Shown here: in pieces, positions 1 to 12,580 of the stretch
How the letters are laid out: the number at the start of each line of letters is the position of its first letter
Position numbering within the stretch: position 1 is the stretch's first letter
NCBI GenBank assembly: GCA_030770545.1
Contig: CM061105.1
Location: forward strand, 10,151,001 to 10,215,000
Direction of reading: 5' to 3'
DNA length: 64,000 nucleotides
From: Macropodus opercularis
Taxonomy: Eukaryota; Chordata; Actinopteri; Anabantiformes; Osphronemidae
Translations under genes and position numbers: made by a program
Notes under the pieces: generated by a model
Told to the model about the DNA's origin: nothing
What the model saw: the letters and a program-made list of their open reading frames with translations, nothing else
The model's database searches: none

Positions 1-51
1 CTATTTCAACTTTGCATCTCAGCAACTTAATGTGGATTTGGGTAGACATTA

Positions 52-79
52 TAATTATTATTATTATTATTATTATTAC
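52..79. repeat. (ATT)n microsatellite in psma8 intron
   Basis: About nine ATT units lie in the intron immediately upstream of the first visible psma8 exon. Such T-rich trinucleotide runs are common in fish introns and no function is implied. Confidence 0.9.
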
Positions 80-128
80 TACACATTATTTGATATGTGC
101 AGACTTAATTGGTTTTGTTTTGTTACAG

Positions 129-191
129 GTTGTCCAATCAGGAGGAAAGAATATTGAGCTTGCTGTTATCAGACGGAATCAGCCACTGAAG
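129..191 (+). CDS. psma8: psma8 penultimate coding exon (20S proteasome alpha-4 type subunit)
   Basis: This exon encodes 21 residues, VVQSGGKNIELAVIRRNQPL followed by K, flanked by an AG acceptor (127-128) and a GT donor (192). The stretch is nearly invariant in the C-terminal part of proteasome subunits alpha type-7 and type-8, which take the alpha-4 position in the outer heptameric ring of the 20S core particle and help gate substrate entry. The segment RRNQPLK fits PSMA8, the spermatogenesis-type paralogue, better than PSMA7. The order psma8-kctd1-aqp4 also matches human 18q11.2, whereas PSMA7 lies on 20q13. Paralogue assignment is inference, because teleost psma7 and psma8 are close and the rest of the gene lies left of the window. 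The exon starts and ends at codon boundaries. Confidence 0.88.
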
Positions 192-276
192 GTAAATTGG
201 TTGCAAATAATTTGATGTATCTTATATTCTTCATTGTAATGATTATGATAAACCATTTTTCTTGTCTGTTTTGCAG

Positions 277-372
277 ATTTTGGAATCCAAGGAAATTGAG
301 ACCCTGGTGGCTGAAATTGAGAAGGAAAAAGAGGAAGAGGTGGAAAAGAAGAAGCAGAAAAAATCTACCTGA
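277..372 (+). CDS. psma8: psma8 last coding exon with stop
   Basis: After an 85-bp intron (192-276, ending TTTTGCAG) the frame continues for 31 codons to a TGA at 370-372. The peptide starts ILESKEIETLVAEIEKEKEE and ends in a lysine-rich tail (KKKQKKST). A short helix followed by a charged Glu/Lys tail is the usual end of alpha-4 subunits. This tail hangs off the outside of the alpha ring, and in somatic proteasomes it is a contact region for regulators. The two exons together give the last 52 residues of a protein of about 250 residues; no frameshift or internal stop is seen. The ATG-started reading frame that covers this exon from 197 is an artefact of reading through the intron in another frame. 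Confidence 0.9.
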   Translation: MLESKEIETLVAEIEKEKEEEVEKKKQKKST

Positions 373-705
373 AGCTGTTAACTAAGACTTATTCTTATTG
401 CACTTGGATAATATTTGCAAATATTAGTACGTTTCAGAGGGTTTACTCTGTTATTTCATAGCAAAGAGCTGAATCATGACTTGAGGTCAGTTAAATGTTT
501 TCTCACACACCTAGTTGACAGGTGTGTAAAAGCGCAGACACAGATGTCAAGTTATGGTTTAATTCTTCGCTCAGCTTACAGGATGGGTTTTTTATGTCAT
601 TCACTAAATGGCTTTAATGGTTAATCTCAAAACCTTCAGCAAAGTTAAATGTTCATAATCATAAATGGCCTAAATACTCAATAAAACATGTTGTTTGTAA
701 CATGT
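373..705 (+). terminator. psma8: psma8 3'UTR and poly(A) signal
   Basis: The sequence after the stop is AT-rich and noncoding. A canonical AATAAA lies at 680-685 and is followed within 10-30 bases by a T/G-rich stretch (690-712), as expected of a cleavage site near 700. The 3'UTR would then be about 330 nt. The exact cleavage position is inferred. Confidence 0.65.
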
Positions 706-1837
706 TTGTTCTTTGTAAAATTGGTAAAGCAGTTTTATACTTGCTGACTTATACTTCTTTAGCTATGAGTAAATTGTCTAGGAATGCAGTCAGTAGTTCT
801 TTTAACATGCGAGTAGGGAGACTTTGAAAGAAGCATAAAAATGACTTTGTACCTACTCCCATTGATTATCCTTCTGCAAAGCGAGTAGCGCGATAAAGAT
901 AACTACAGTTTAAAACGACACTAGCGGCAGTATAGAGCGAGGCTATAAACTGCAGTGTTTTTCATTTATCAGCATTCTGTCACACAGACCTGGAAACGGG
1001 GGAGGAAAAAGGTAGCTGGGATTGCTTTATAAAGTACTCACCTCTCGCACAGTCATTTAAAACAAATTAGCAATGAGTGAATGAAGTGTCTAATGGTGGC
1101 CCAACAAGACCCCTTTTTGCCTCTGCTTTTTTATTTCACCCTAAATTCGCTTATCAAGCAACCGCTGCTCTGAATTCTCAACGACACAATTATGGCCGGC
1201 GGTGTGGTAGGGCTGCTTAATGGGATCCTGGCCCCAGACCCCAGTGGGAACTTTCAGTGACTTTAATCTGGAGCCCTTTGAAAAGTTGTGCCGTGCTGTG
1301 CTGCAGAGCCCCAGGGGTTCCCTCTGACTCTCACCAAAGACATAATGGTGAATGGTAAAGTCCTTCATTTAGAGTCATCTCCCCAAGCCAGGATTTCCTG
1401 AGTGGGTGCCCTGGCTGCCTTGACTAGAGCAATTGCACTTTGTATGCAATTTGTCTTGTTTGAGTCTTGGAGGTTGCTTATTAGACTGATGTCAGAGGAT
1501 CAATTAAGCCTCCAACATCACCTATGATACATTATGTCATGAATTATAGAAGAGTAATCCTGTTGGCTTGTAGGACTCTGTAACATCCATTTTATTCATA
1601 CACTTGTTGCCACGCAGGTCAGAATTTGATAAGATTTGGATGCAACAGACACTTGTTTATTGGTAGTCAGGTGCAAATCTAGCGGATGACAAAACAAGCT
1701 ATAGATAAACTTTAATATTTATTCTGTGTAATCCTTGAGCTGCAGAGGTTATCTGAACCATCTTCTCAGTAGAGCAAGAGCAGCTTTTCTGTGCTGCTGC
1801 TAGACTCCTTGTCTTTTGAACCGCTTGTGGGAAGAGA

Positions 1838-1861
1838 TTTTTTTTATTATTATTATTTTTT
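1838..1861. repeat. T-rich/(ATT)n simple repeat
   Basis: A T8 run passes into four ATT units and then a T6 run. It is a low-complexity tract with no flanking direct repeats that would mark a retroposon tail. Confidence 0.8.
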
Positions 1862-4800
1862 CCGGCATTGTTGCCCATAATCAGTGCTAGAGTGCCTCAG
1901 GACAAAGTCCATCTCTCTCATCGCTAGCTGCTGCTCATCATTAATGCAGAAAATAATGGCTTCACCAGAGGTCATCGACGGAGGAACGAGGCCCGAGGAC
2001 ATGTACTCTCCAAGCAAGTATGCACGGTGCTGCAGGCTGTCGACTGAGTGCACTGTTTGTATGCACACACACAGCCCAGTTGCACACACACATAGCGAAC
2101 ACTATTAATATGAACACACAACAGATTTTTTTAAACAGTGCCTCCATCTCTTTTTCTCTTGATCTGTCATGCACGTACACTTAAGGCAAAGCGTGTTCTC
2201 ATGTTGCTGTGAATATAGAACAAATACTGGGAAAAACATTGTACGTGTTCACAACTGATTTAAGCGTTTGGTTGTGTCTAACATCAATAAGCAGACCCTT
2301 TGCTGACATTATCCAGTATTTGCCTCTGTAGCTGATTTCTAAGGCACAGGCAGATTTCACTTTGAGGATCTGCATTTTTGTCATTCTAATGTGGCACCCT
2401 GTGGCCATGTTTCAAATTATGCCTCTCTTGGGACGTCTGAAATTTGTCAGCGCAGAATGTCCTTAGGTCCAAAAATGGCAACCGCTTCAAGGGTAGAAGC
2501 ACGCGCACGCTCGCCACTCCTGGGAACTAAGGTTACTGGTCCTCTGTTAAGACTGTCTCACTAATTTTTGCGAATAACGCTGGTAAGGTGTTGTTACCTA
2601 CTGCCAGCAGAGAGCAGTGTTGCATAAAAGGACTGCTGCCATAATATTGCCCACACTTTCATCTCACTTTCTGGTCCTACAGATTGACAGTAAGGCTCCA
2701 GCAGCTAACAGGCAGCAGGATCTATGGGGTTCTGATGTGTTTTTGTCTTTGTGCTTTAACACGCAGCCACAGAGGCTCTGAACAATTGATTCCATCAAGG
2801 GAGAGTTGTTTTGCTTAAAATTGTCAGATGAAAAAGCAACATTGCTTGTGTCCTCAAGCATTGGCCAAGCTGTCAAAGTGTGTTGGGTCATAAAAGGCTA
2901 CGCTCTCAACACTGTCCCTTTTCTGCTTGTCACATGTCAACAGTTGCACACAAACACTGTTTGAGTATATTGGATTGGGCTGCCTCCACTTGTGCCCTTC
3001 AGGGTTCTGCAGTAGGAAGGAAAGTTTGGGCATATTGGTGTGCTGGCTTACATATCCATAAGCAATCAAGATATGTTCTCATTTACTTTCCTCTTTAAAC
3101 TCATAGCTCCAGGGATACATTTGGAGGATCATTCTATTATCTCATATCACACATCTCATCTTCGTTGTCCTTAAATCTCATTCCTCTCTGTCTCTCTCTC
3201 TCTTGCACACATGCATAACATGCAGCACATCTTGATTTTCAACTGTTTTCTTCTTCAACACACCCTCCGCTCTTATCATCGCCATACAGAGCAACACACA
3301 CGGTTGTGGACCAGATTCTTCTCTGAGATTCAGTTGTCGTTTACCTTTGTGTCCACTGAAAGGTGCTGGCATACTAACCGTTTGTGGCAAGAGGCTAAAC
3401 ACATGGTTTTGAGTTACGCTTCAAGTGTCAGCTGTCAGGGGCTTTGTCTCACTGAAGAATACAAGAGCATCCTCCTCTAATTGAAAGTAGACACCACTGG
3501 GCCCGATAGAGGAACAGGGAATGGTAAGACAAAGAAAGACAGGCATAGAGGAGCAGGCATAGTTAAAATAAACAATTCCCAGGATGCTGCAGGCCTAAAG
3601 CAAATGGCCCTGAGGCTTCATGGCCTCTCAGGGCCATGGCAGAAGCCAGTCACACACATCACATAGCATTACTGGCGATGGGGTTACAGGAAAATGTCAG
3701 CCGACGCATAAGGAGGAACCATCGGCCCATAGGATAATTCGATTGCCTGGGGGAGGTGCAATCTTGCATTCCCACGATTCCTCTCTTTCCACCCACACCC
3801 TCTTTTTTTATTGTATTTTTCAATCCATTTTTCTTTCTCGGTTATTTAATGGCTTCAATTGTGTTGTTTGCTCTGACAGCTGCGTATTTTTACGCATGCT
3901 CCGTATTTTGTAGTTGGTTTGTGACAATATCATGCAGCCTTCTCTTTGGTCCCTATGGGGATTTTATGGACCATTGATTCATGGTGTGCCCTGGGATTTC
4001 TTGATTTACAACCTGATCATTGTCAGAAATGTCTCCTGACTCATTGTAATTACCCTCCCAGTGTTGTAGGCTTGGTAACTATGCAAGGTTGGTCAGTGCG
4101 CTAATATTTAGACCTATGAGATGAGCCAGTGCATCGTGTATATCTATGCTAAAATGTTATGATTTTCTCTGTGGTGACCATACAAACACAGCTGAAACCT
4201 CGGCACTGTGTGGAACCTTGAAGCATGTATTTGTTAGATGTGTCAGTGCACGAACATGCAGCTGCATATATGTGCGTGGATTAGATAAAGATGAGAGAGA
4301 GAAGGATGGAGACAGCAAAAGAAAAGAGACAGCGAGAGAGTTCAGCTGAGATATCTGAGTGCGTCTGACAGAGAGGACAGCCCTGGAGGCAGGTCCCAGC
4401 CCCTCAGCACCGAAAATGACACATGACTGCTTTGACTTTTGTCATCCCCTGTCTCCCTCCGCCCCCAAACCCGAGCCTCTAACAAACACTAAGGCCAGCG
4501 TAGATACACACACCGAGAGACACACAGTCACACTGTATACTGCTTAGATTACATTATCTTTATCCCCAGGATACGAGCCCTCCTTGTTGGATGACATTTG
4601 GGCTTGTGCAGCACTAAGGTTACCTTTCTTTGCCTGTGAGTTAAAGATGCCTGTCTGCAGCATGCATTTGAAATGAAGGACGGGGAAAAAATCAGATGAG
4701 AAAGATTTCCAAAAGCACTTTGATCAGAGGCATCAACAGTCACGCACAAACTTGTTAAGCAGTATGTAAATTTGGGCTGATACTGAATAAAGTTGCCAGA

Positions 4801-5623
4801 ATGGCATGAATCCATTGTGCTGCGATGATCAAAATAAAAGAGGGCTTCATATGCTGGAGGGCAAGAAAGTCACAGACATGAAGGTTTTTTTCCTTCCTCT
4901 TTTTTTCTACAAAGGGGCTGATGGGATGCAGAGAGGAGAGAGTGAGGGGAGGGAAATGAAAGATAGGGGAAAGCCTGGAAGGATCTCAATCTAAATTAGC
5001 CGAGTAGAAGGAAGACTGTGCTGAGTGAGACATATAATTAAAACCAAAGTGATGAAAACATCAGCACTCATTCAGTCACTCTCCAGATGGATTTCTGAAA
5101 TTGCTACCAGGGTGATCTAAAAATGTTTCAAAGCTAAAGGTAAATCTAGTCTATTGTTATAGTGCCCAAATCTCCCATTTACCCTCTGCTGCACTTTCTC
5201 TTCAGCCACCTCCTTTATCCTGGTTTCATTATCCCTCCCTCGTGCCCTCTTCCTCTCCATCTGACACCCTGAGATGAATAGATGCTGTCACCGAGACTCT
5301 TGTAGCCTGTCAGCTTTTAAACAAACAGTTAGCAAAAGGATCACTTTCACAGGAAACCTCCCAGTCTGAGGTGAGGTTATGGGCTTCGGCTTGTTGTGTC
5401 CTGTCCTGTCCAACCCCAGACTCAGGTGACGGATATGACCTCACTCTTGGAGGAGGCTTGTACCACAGTTTGCCAGCGTTGGTAGCGATGTCAGTGACGA
5501 CCTGCATTTTGTCCTCACTGCTCAACATTTTATGTAGTCTGGCATCCTGAAGGGCCTTCCCTCCTTCCGGTACAGCGTAGCTCCTCCAGAACAACAAATG
5601 TCCCTACACTAAAAAGGCCCCTC

Positions 5624-5648
5624 AAATAAATAAATAAATAAATAAATT
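5624..5648. repeat. (AAAT)n microsatellite
   Basis: Six uninterrupted AAAT units lie directly beside an A-rich block at 5666-5673. This could be the A-rich tail of a decayed retroposon, but no element body can be recognised. Confidence 0.8.
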
Positions 5649-7450
5649 ATACGCCTGACTTTTACAAAAAAAACCCCATCCCCCTCAGGTGTGTTCCCTC
5701 TCACTCTTCCTCTCTGCACCTGCACTGAGTCTCTCAAGTCCTCCGTGTGTCTCTCCACACAATGGAGACAGTGCGTAGCCTCTGGCTCCTCTCTCCAGCT
5801 GAGAGCCACCTCTCTCCAGAGGACAGCAGAGGAAGACTGCCAGCACTAACAACTGATCCTGGCAGATAAAGGAGCAGATAGGCGAACAGAGAGTGGCTTG
5901 GACAATACTCGCCCCAGTCCCAGCGCAGCTTCCTTTAGCTCCGAGACAGTGATGATAACAGCTGCTGGGACAAAATGCTGCTGATGATGAGTCGATTAGC
6001 AAACAGTAAGTCAAGCTAGTCGTTTAATTTAACATGTGAAACAAATACTTTACGCACATATAACATTTATCTGGGAAAAACCCTTAAAGTTGCTTGAGTT
6101 TCTGATCTAAACTGTATCTGTCACTTGTTTCTATCATCGGTTGTGTCAGCTCGACCACAAACACTGGGCTTTTTAGGTCCTTATAATGTGCCATAAATGC
6201 GGCAGTGCCAGGCCGGATGACCCAGCACCAGATCAGTGTACCACTCACGCTCCCGGGGGCAGCTGACTGAGACTGCAGTTAGGCGAGACAAGCCATCGCA
6301 GGTCGCCCAGGCCGCAGCTGAGAACCCCAAGGCCCCAGTGCTGACCTGACGCGATTAAGTGTACATGCAGCTGCACGGAGGGATAATACGCAGACATAGC
6401 GTTACACCTGGAAATGTGTTTAACCAATTTAACCGTGTTGTGTGTCAGAAGGCTCGGGCGGTTTTATTGCTTTGTAAAAGATGGCTTGGTGAATTTGCAT
6501 AGCCTTACCTCCGCTAATTCCCCTTACTGATGGAGTCCGGTGAGTCCGGTGTGTGTGGTCTATAAGAGCCAAGCTCCTGGTATTTGTCCTGAGAAAGACC
6601 TTGATAGGAATGGGGTCTGAGTGAGAGTGCTTATTTTATTCTCTCCCATGCTGCTGCAGGCTATGGCTGTATTAATGCAATGGCAGGGATCTTTGAAGTT
6701 GTGACTTTATGAGACAAAAGCTAATTTCCTTTCCTTTGTTCATTATCGAGAGAGACTTCCAGCCGGGCGGAAAGCATGCTGTGCTAATTATTCCATTCAT
6801 GAGTCGTCTCTAAAGTATGTAATGGATTTCACTGCGCTTTTCACAGGTAAAGAAGGGTGTTATGGGGTACACACTTCTGTCAACACGCTGGTTTACAGAG
6901 ATTATACCTTTTACATTTGTTTAATCCTCACCGGATAGAGATGAACAAAATGTCATCAAACACCTACTGTAAGCAGAATCAGGTGACTTTCAGTATAATA
7001 GAGTTGTAACTTTAGGTTGCCAGGTTGTGAGTGGCTTGTAAGTAAACTTTGAATCAAGGCTGATACACAGCTACACTTCCAACAAATATACCCTCTGCAG
7101 ATTTATGCACCCAAACCCACTTAGCAACTCTTTATGATCTGAACCCAATTTCACAAACGAGTTTCAGAGTTTGTGGGGCCAAGTTAGGCATGTGACATAA
7201 TGGGATTTCCATATTTCCCTCAAACACAACTTGGCAGAGCATGAAGGGAAATGCAACATTTCACATTCCATCTTTGCCGGGTACCAGGATGCCACCCACA
7301 ACACCTGAGCACTCCCAATCAGTGTGATGTGTGTGTCCTCTGCCACGGGTGCATGGTGTGTATCCCGTCACTCAGACTCACAGTCAACAGAAACAGGTGT
7401 AAGTCGTAAAAGCGAAGCCACATACCTCCTCCGCTGCTGTCTGACACCCC

Positions 7451-7508
7451 GCTCCTCTTCCTCTCTCTCCCCTCCTCCTCCTCCCTCCCTCTCTCGCTCT
7501 CTCTCGCT
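7451..7508. repeat. CT-rich polypyrimidine tract
   Basis: An almost pure C/T stretch on the + strand, made of CTC and TC units. It creates serine/leucine-rich pseudo-ORFs in several frames. Confidence 0.8.
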
Positions 7509-10500
7509 TTGTTTGTGCTCATTTCATTCTGTGTGCTGCCTCCTGGCAGCCAGGTCAAGGTTTACCCTCGCACCACACACCATTTCCCTCACATGCCGCC
7601 TGGGGGAGGAACACTCTAGGCCTGAGGCAAGGGCAAGCCCTAACAGCTCACACAACCGCCATCACCACCTCGAACCATACAAATAGGCCAGAAATGCTCA
7701 GCTTAGAATTACATACCTGGATCTTTGTCTTTTCTTTTTATTTTCATTCTTCCCCTAGTAATGCTGTTCCCTTTCCTTTCTTCTGTTCTCTCCTGCCCTT
7801 TATCTTATTGTTCATTATTGATTTCTGTCAGTAGTAAGGTATCTGTCTATTAACCGACAGATTTAATAGAGCGACAATAGAAAGCTACTCATTTGTTCCC
7901 CCCGTAGTGTAAGTGTTCATTTTGAGAGTCTGATACTAACCCTGGCTAGGAGCTAGTGCTGGATTTTTAGCTGTAAATGGAAAACGCCTGTGGGCTTTTC
8001 ATTTTCTGGGCCCAGACGTTCCCTTCATGGTGTCGGAGCCCTTGTGTTCACAGAGTTCATGTTTTGCTGCAGGGCTTTTTTTTTATTTTGTTTTATCTCA
8101 TAGCTTAGACTAGCAGGGCTTTAACTCCCAGAGGACTCCTGCGTAGCAACAGCAGAGATCAACAAAGTAAGTTTGTTTATGTTGGCTGTGTCCGCATGTT
8201 GTCGACTTATACATTTCTCAGTCTCCATTTCCTGCCTCTCCTTGCCCCAGGGGAAAGGAGCCCTCTAATTGGATCTTGTTCTAATTGAGCCTAATACTGG
8301 AGCTAACCGGAGTTGGGCCCTGTGGCTAATGAAGAGCTAAATCAAAACTAAGCACTAAAACTTTGACTGTGCATGTGTGTGTGTGTGCCCATGCGTTTTT
8401 TTGTGCTCTACATTCTATTATGAATGCACCATTACTCATTTCAGCAGTGTCTTTCACTTTTATTTTACAATAAACCCAACGTTTTAGCTGGGAAATAAAT
8501 GTATGTAAGCAAGACTAGGTTATGAACACGCAAACATATAATTACTAAAGAGCAGCATTAGAGGACAAACTTGAGCCTTTTCAACTTAAGTACTTTTATT
8601 TTCTGTTACTTTGTGCTTGGACCCGGTTTATAGTTGCTGTTTTTTTTCTCAGACCATCCTTGATAAAATACTTCACTTCGTTAAGCTAGAGTCAAGGGAA
8701 CATTGCATAGTTTTCCTCCTATTCACTGTTTCATGGAGGATTTTCTACCATGGCAGAGTAGAAAAAGAAAAAGTTTATATAATATAATCGATGACGGCTG
8801 AGTCCTGTTTAGCCATTTCAGTCTTGTGTGTCCTGTTTGTACTGGCTCACTGACATTTTGCCACGGGGTTATTGGAACGCTTGAATAAAACTGATCCATA
8901 AACAGGGTTATTAGTAATAGTAATGCTTTCCTACCACGGTACTGGTATAAAACGAGTCAGCGTCTGAGGCTGGTTTGACTCTGCAGGTCTGACACTGTGC
9001 TGTGACTATCGCTTCATAATTGGACAGCATTGTTTGTGTGACTTTGCAGGTGTAGCTTCTGAGGATCTCTTGTTCTTCAACTCACCGTATGCAACCCTGC
9101 AGACCAGATGAAAACCTTTTCTCAATGCGCTGGCTTTTTCACTTATTCCCCTTTTCTCTGTCCTACCACGTGACATTTTTATATCCGCTCGATGTGAAAT
9201 AAGACAAAGCCAGCACATGTTGCAGTTTCAACACCTGCGTAGGCTACAGAGAAAATAGAGATGCATAACGCTGGGGTTTAGCTAGAGGGCTGAAAAAGAA
9301 ATGGCACCTGTCTTTCCTCTAGCAAAAGTCTGTTGGAAAATATTTTTACCTATGTGCAAATCACCTTGCCATTTTACATAGAGGGAGACAGATATATTCA
9401 GTTCATGCAAATATACCAAATAGTGACTATACATCTGTCCACAATATGTTTTAATCACATTCTATTACACAGGAGCATTCCTATCTTTTTTCCTGGAGGT
9501 TTAATATACTTTGCATTTATATGTCACAATTCAAGTCCCACCTGAGGACAAAACGGCTGATTTGTCCTTTTTAGATGCTCACATCCTTAAGATTAACTGC
9601 ATACAGTGTCTTCAGCTCCCCAGCAGCCTCTGTTTTTATCAGGGTCAGACACTCAGTAAATCACACACATAAAGAACATCAGCCAAAACTCACAAAAGTA
9701 GTATATCCACCAAGTTACATTATTCCATATATCTTACATTATAAAAAATAGTTTTAATTCCTTTGATTCCCTGCTACAATATAAATAGTTTTAGCCTGTG
9801 CAAAATATTCAGATTTGGCACCTTCAAGCAGACTAACCACAGATGGTGCAACTTAAGACTTTTTAATTAGCTGTCTTAGTTATTACAAGTCCATTTTACG
9901 CCTTCTTTGCATGGCTCTTAAAGCTTATTTTAAGTCATATTAGCTGGCAAGAGGTGTCAGCTCCAGGTGTCGCTCAAGTGAAGCTAACTGTTAGCCAGTT
10001 GGTACCAGAAATAAACATGGAAACAGTCCTGTGTGCACATAGAGCGCACTGTTCAACTTTCCTTTCATCCAGCATCTTGTCTCTTGTTTAAAAAAAATCA
10101 AGCTCGTACATGTAGATGAAGAGGAGCATTGCTTTAACTATTTAAATGAATTTCCCCTTGTTGTGTTTCGTAGGTGCCATGGCTAAATCTTGATCTCCTG
10201 GTTGCGAGGTAAATAAATCAGCGCTACACATCGTTGGTGACTACCACCAGAGAGGGGCTGGGCAGGGTGGAGATGCCGCGCTCCAGGTGTGCCGGGCTCC
10301 ACTACCCTCAGGCGCTCGGCCTAGCCTTCGAAAAGAAGGAGGGCACAGTAAGTGGTTCCAGAGCAAATATAGCCTTCAAAACCTCCTGCCTCAAGGATGT
10401 AGCCTAAAGGCCAATAAGAAGATTGGAAACAGATGAAAGAAAGAAGGTGGGGCTCATGGCTGCTATTATGAAACACAGCTGGATGAAAGCATTTCTTAAG

Positions 10501-12327
10501 ATTGTTTTTTTGCTTACGATTTGAACATGAAACTAAAAGTATATATGTGTATATCATGTCCTCTTGCTTATTCAACAGTGGGATTGCATTGTCTAAGAAT
10601 CCCTCCAGCTCTGTTGTTAGTTGACAGTATTAAACAAATGGTCAGAAAAGCCATTACTCACGGGGGAATGAAGTGAAACCATGTGTGCATGCGAGTCTAC
10701 AGTAAACGCGTGTGCTCTCCCCGGCCCTGCAGGTTTCTCTGGGGTTTCTTGTCACCCTACGTCTCGGAGGTGAGAGGGCGGGTGATAATTGAACACTCTC
10801 TGGCACTTTTAACAAATGTATTGAAAGAAGGAATCGAAAAACCTGTTAATGAGATTTCCCTCCCCAGGCGGCGCTCAAGGTTATTATTCTTATAATTTTC
10901 TTAATCTAATGAGTTACTCAAAGTTTATTTTCAAATGTATTTCTCCCGCTCACCCTATAGGGCCCTTGTTTGATAACCCTCCGTTTCTCAGCAGCGGACA
11001 AACCTTATTAATAAATCAATTTACGATGCTGTTGAGGAGGCTTCTATTTAGATTCCACCAGTTAAGACCTTTCAGAACAAACGAAAGCTAAGATGAGCAC
11101 TTAGCAGAGTGGGAACTTGGACTAAGGTGCACATCTTTGTACACGGGTTTGTTTACCTCACAAGATGGCTTCTGGCTTTGGGAATGGACCATGAAAATGG
11201 CTGTTCTCCTGTGCCTGGAGCGCTCTATATAGATTGGAGTTTTTCATGTGGCAGTCGCTGGGATATACTCCCCAGGGAATGTGCTCTCATTAAGGACAGC
11301 AGCTCTGGGCACTTCAGCACTGCTTCCTGTGGCCACTGACCTCCTTTTCACCCGTGGGCTTGCAGCTACACCACAGTTCTGCTTCTTGGTCTCCCTGTCA
11401 CTCCGACAAAAAGCCCTGAGGTTGTCACATGACTGGAGTGACTCCTGACCTGCCCGGGCTCCTACACACCCTCCCCTCCTGTGGGCCAGTTGGTTAGAAT
11501 GATCACAGACAGCGCAAGGGTCACATGTGCCCTCCCAAAATGGCGGTTATGTCCTTTGGCTTTTGAAGGAAGAATTTTCCAAGTTGACAGTGTCAAAACA
11601 TCATGTCAGAAACAGCCAACCTTATGTGTCATCTTAAAGCGGCACAGCTGCAATATTATCCATGTGGAAAAAGTTTGAGCACTACAGTAAAACTAAGCAA
11701 ACCATCCATCACTTCTGCAATAGTCACTGAGAGCAAATTAGTGATAGAAAGCACCTGTCTCGCTGAACCTTTACCCCGAGTTCAAGCCTGCGCTGGAGCC
11801 GCGCTGCTTGAGTGGACACGAGCAGGATAATAACGTTGCTTCGTCACCATCGTCCCTGAGCCTTTTCTGAAGCCATTTCCTGCACGTTGTGGTTCATCTT
11901 TGCCACAAGACAAACTAGCTTGTGAGGAGCACCTTAAGGTGAGCTGAGATCCCCACCAAGGTGCTTAATCATTGATCAGAAAAACATTACTGCGGACTTG
12001 GGGCGTTCTAGTTCTCTGCCTGAAGTGTTCAGAAAATATCAATAAAAATCGCCTGATCTTCTTTTAATTAAAGGCTAAAAGCCCGATTCTCCCAGTCGCT
12101 GTTATAGTTCAGTGGAGACTTTAAGAGAAAAGTGTTCTGCTCACATGGACTTAAGAGGCAGACTGTGAGGTGGCCCTGCATGGCTGATTGGTGGATTGAG
12201 ATATCAGACCAGTTCTCATCAGCACCTCCCATACTTACACCTGCAGGCAAAACAATTCTGTCCTCCGCTAGTAAGCAATTAGATTATATTCAGACACACA
12301 TGCACACACAGAGCCTCCACAAACTAA

Positions 12328-12339
12328 CCCCCCCCCCCC
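12328..12339. repeat. poly-C run
   Basis: Twelve consecutive C. Such homopolymers are prone to length errors in assembly and to slippage. Confidence 0.85.
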
Positions 12340-12558
12340 ACCAGATGCAGCATTCTCCTCTGCTCAGTATGACACTTGCTTCCTCCATACGTGTGAGTTT
12401 GTGTTAACACAAGGACATGGGCAGACGCACGCACAGACTCACGCACACCCTGTAGGTAGAAGGTTCCAGTTGGTATATCTCTGTTTCTAAGCCCCAGTTT
12501 GATGCCCTAGTCTCATGGTATCCAACCCCCACTCTTTCCGCATCGCCCCCGGCTTCTG

Positions 12559-12580
12559 TGTGCGTATGTGTGTGTGTGTG
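12559..12580. repeat. GT-rich microsatellite
   Basis: An interrupted (TG)n tract of about ten units with one GCGTA interruption. Confidence 0.75.

Larger units (their letters stand above)
706..7300. other. noncoding interval downstream of psma8, first part
   Basis: I find no convincing exon here. Open frames are short (under 110 codons), overlap on both strands and match nothing I recognise. The stretch holds small simple repeats: an ATT-rich tract at 1838-1861, a (CT)n run at 3187-3203 and an (AAAT)n run at 5624-5648. In the human locus TAF4B lies between PSMA8 and KCTD1. None of its distinctive domains (TAFH, histone-fold) can be read here on either strand. Confidence 0.6.
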
